A DNA stretch of 64,000 nucleotides from positions 2,170,001-2,234,000 of the forward strand of contig JADJNU010000001.1 in NCBI GenBank assembly GCA_016714165.1, in the 5' to 3' direction. The notes under the pieces are model-generated. The model was not told the origin of the DNA. It did not search any database and saw only the letters and a list, made by a program, of their open reading frames with translations. Positions 62,896-64,000 of the stretch are shown here, piece by piece. Each line of letters begins with the position of its first letter. Within the stretch, counting starts at the first letter, position 1. Made by a program: the position numbers and the translations under genes. The DNA is from Bdellovibrionales bacterium. Lineage in GTDB: Bacteria > Bdellovibrionota > Bdellovibrionia > Bdellovibrionales > UBA1609.

Positions 62896-64000
62896 CTACT
62901 TTATCAAACTAAGGATTCCATTTTCGATGGTCACATCACCGCCTGATACCCAGTAATCACCTGATCCTGAGTGAGCCGTTTCAACCTCTTTATTTTTAGG
63001 AGACAAGATCTTCTTTACCTCAAATATCTTACTTTTCATTCGAGGCCCCAACACCTCCAAAGTTTGTCCCACCTTAAAGGTACCTCGGACCTCAATTGGC
63101 AAAAAACCATCACTATTTAATGGTCCCTTCACCAGCCCGGCAAATGTCTGGGTAGAAGTTCTCGACGTCAAATAATTTTGACCCCCAGACGAAGGCTCCT
63201 TCATAAGGAACCCATCGTGGTAACCACGGTTTGAAATTTTCTCTAATTCCTGCCGAAGTTCTGGGTTAAAATCCAGTCCCGCAAGAGCGTCATCAATCGC
63301 CTGCCGATAGGCCCTCGCCACTTGCGAAACATAGTTCACAGACTTAGTTCTACCTTCAACCTTAAACGAGGAAACTCCCGCATCGATCAGGTCGCGAAGA
63401 TGTTCAATCAAGCAAAGATCCTTCGCATTAAAAAGATAGGTGCCTTCGTCATTCTCTTCGAGGGAGTAGAATTCTCCCGGAGTACGGAGATCTTCGACTT
63501 GAATCTTGTATTTTTCCCGACAAGAATTATCACACACGCCTTGGTTTGCATCCCGATAGCTCATATAGCTCGACATCAAACAGCGGCCCGAATAGGCTAT
63601 GCAGATAGCCCCATGAACAAAGGCCTCCAACTCTAAATCAGGAACTCTGTATTTAATTTCTGTGATTTCTTCCAGTGATAATTCTCGACTCAATATGACT
63701 CTCTCGACATTGAGGCTCTTCTTCCAAAACAAAGCACTCTGCCAATTCATGCAATTGGCTTGAACCGAAAGATGAATGGGTGTGTCGGGATATTTCTCCC
63801 GAACCAGCATCATCAAGCCCGGGTCACTCATGATAAGGGCGTCTGGCTTGACCGAAAGCCAATCTGCCAACTGAGGCAAAAATGGCTTCAATTTTCGATT
63901 TCGAGAAAAGATATTGGCCGTAACGTACACTTTCTTTCCAAGATTATGAGCAAAGTCTATGCCCTCTTTGAGACCCTCAAGATTTATTTCATTTTCTCTC
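62896..64000 (-). CDS. Peptidase U32 family protein (TrhP/YegQ-like), 5' end cut by window
   Basis: The frame is open to the right edge, so the start lies beyond 64000. The first start inside is a GTG at 63930, but the preceding codons ('LEGLKEGIDFAHNLGKKVYV') also fit the family. The visible 368 residues include the U32 pattern 'ELEAFVHGAICIAYSGRCLMS', 'DNSCREKY' and 'SFKVEGRTKSVNYVSQVARAY' (shortened). The cysteines are those of TrhP and RlhA-type enzymes, which hydroxylate tRNA or rRNA. The name peptidase is historical. Confidence 0.85.
   Translation of the reverse strand, partial: RENEINLEGLKEGIDFAHNLGKKVYVTANIFSRNRKLKPFLPQLADWLSVKPDALIMSDPGLMMLVREKYPDTPIHLSVQANCMNWQSALFWKKSLNVERVILSRELSLEEITEIKYRVPDLELEAFVHGAICIAYSGRCLMSSYMSYRDANQGVCDNSCREKYKIQVEDLRTPGEFYSLEENDEGTYLFNAKDLCLIEHLRDLIDAGVSSFKVEGRTKSVNYVSQVARAYRQAIDDALAGLDFNPELRQELEKISNRGYHDGFLMKEPSSGGQNYLTSRTSTQTFAGLVKGPLNSDGFLPIEVRGTFKVGQTLEVLGPRMKSKIFEVKKILSPKNKEVETAHSGSGDYWVSGGDVTIENGILSLIK

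Noticed and set aside
1..64000. CRISPR array
   Set aside because: I found no series of regularly spaced direct repeats on either strand. The only clear repeats are the glutamine tract, the tRNA copy and isolated hairpins.

Overview
The window looks like a chromosomal segment of a Gram-negative bacterium, most likely a member of the Bdellovibrionota or a related deltaproteobacterium-like lineage. This is inferred from gene content, not from a marker gene. The evidence is a Tol system, many predicted secreted or outer-membrane proteins, twin ArsA-type ATPases, an acidithiobacillus-type glutamate-cysteine ligase, a SUF-only Fe-S pathway under an Rrf2 regulator, and ATG, GTG and TTG starts. Base composition is moderate. 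Gene density is high, with many 1-4 nt overlaps, except in one patch at about 42-51.8 kb.

Layout, left to right. 1-4.6 kb: secreted proteins of unknown function and a periplasmic cyclophilin with a long glutamine-rich linker. 4.6-11.5 kb (minus): tolQ-tolR-tolA-tolB-glnE, preceded by a frameshifted GDPD-like gene. 11.7-17.6 kb (plus): rrf2-sufB-sufC-sufD-sufS-nfu. 17.6-20.1 kb (minus): a metalloprotease-like lipoprotein and a membrane-anchored partner. 20.2-24.8 kb (plus): ftsE-ftsX-envC-ctpA, a divisome and peptidoglycan-splitting module. 25.9-33.3 kb: tig (minus), then two ArsA-like ATPases, a TPR lipoprotein, a CysZ-like protein and gshA in one tight run. 33.3-41.7 kb: pepA, then clpP-clpX-lon and a TPR/winged-helix regulator.

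41.8-51.7 kb is an accessory island. It starts at an intact tRNA-Val(TAC) and ends in a 61-nt decayed copy of that tRNA's 3' part (56 of 61 bases identical by eye). Between them lie an orphan phage P27-type small terminase, IS3 and ISL3 transposase relics, a relic of an FGE-sulfatase (SUMF1) fold that resembles the variable repeat of a diversity-generating retroelement, and a tightly overlapping operon of three exported proteins. These are a flavoprotein-like Rossmann protein, a dGTPase-type HD protein fused to a degenerate zeta-toxin-like kinase fold, and a RelA/SpoT-type HD protein. Four exported island proteins share a Cys-x-x-Leu-Leu motif just after the signal peptide. No integrase is visible.

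51.8-64 kb: chromate transporter, PH-domain membrane protein, secreted phosphoesterase, rhomboid protease, a second exported nucleotide-type enzyme (zeta/PNK-like kinase plus FCP1-like HAD phosphatase), a diheme cytochrome-porin fusion, a second exported flavoprotein, a REC-HD-GYP regulator and a U32 peptidase family gene cut by the window edge.

Four genes (GDPD-like, sufD, sufS, ctpA) are each broken by a single-base shift in or next to a short homopolymer. Because SUF genes are normally needed, I suspect base-calling or assembly errors in at least part of these. The most interesting candidate for a new system is the set of exported HD, zeta-like and flavin-type enzymes at 44.6-50.4 kb, echoed by the genes at 55.3-57.1 and 59.1-60.9 kb.
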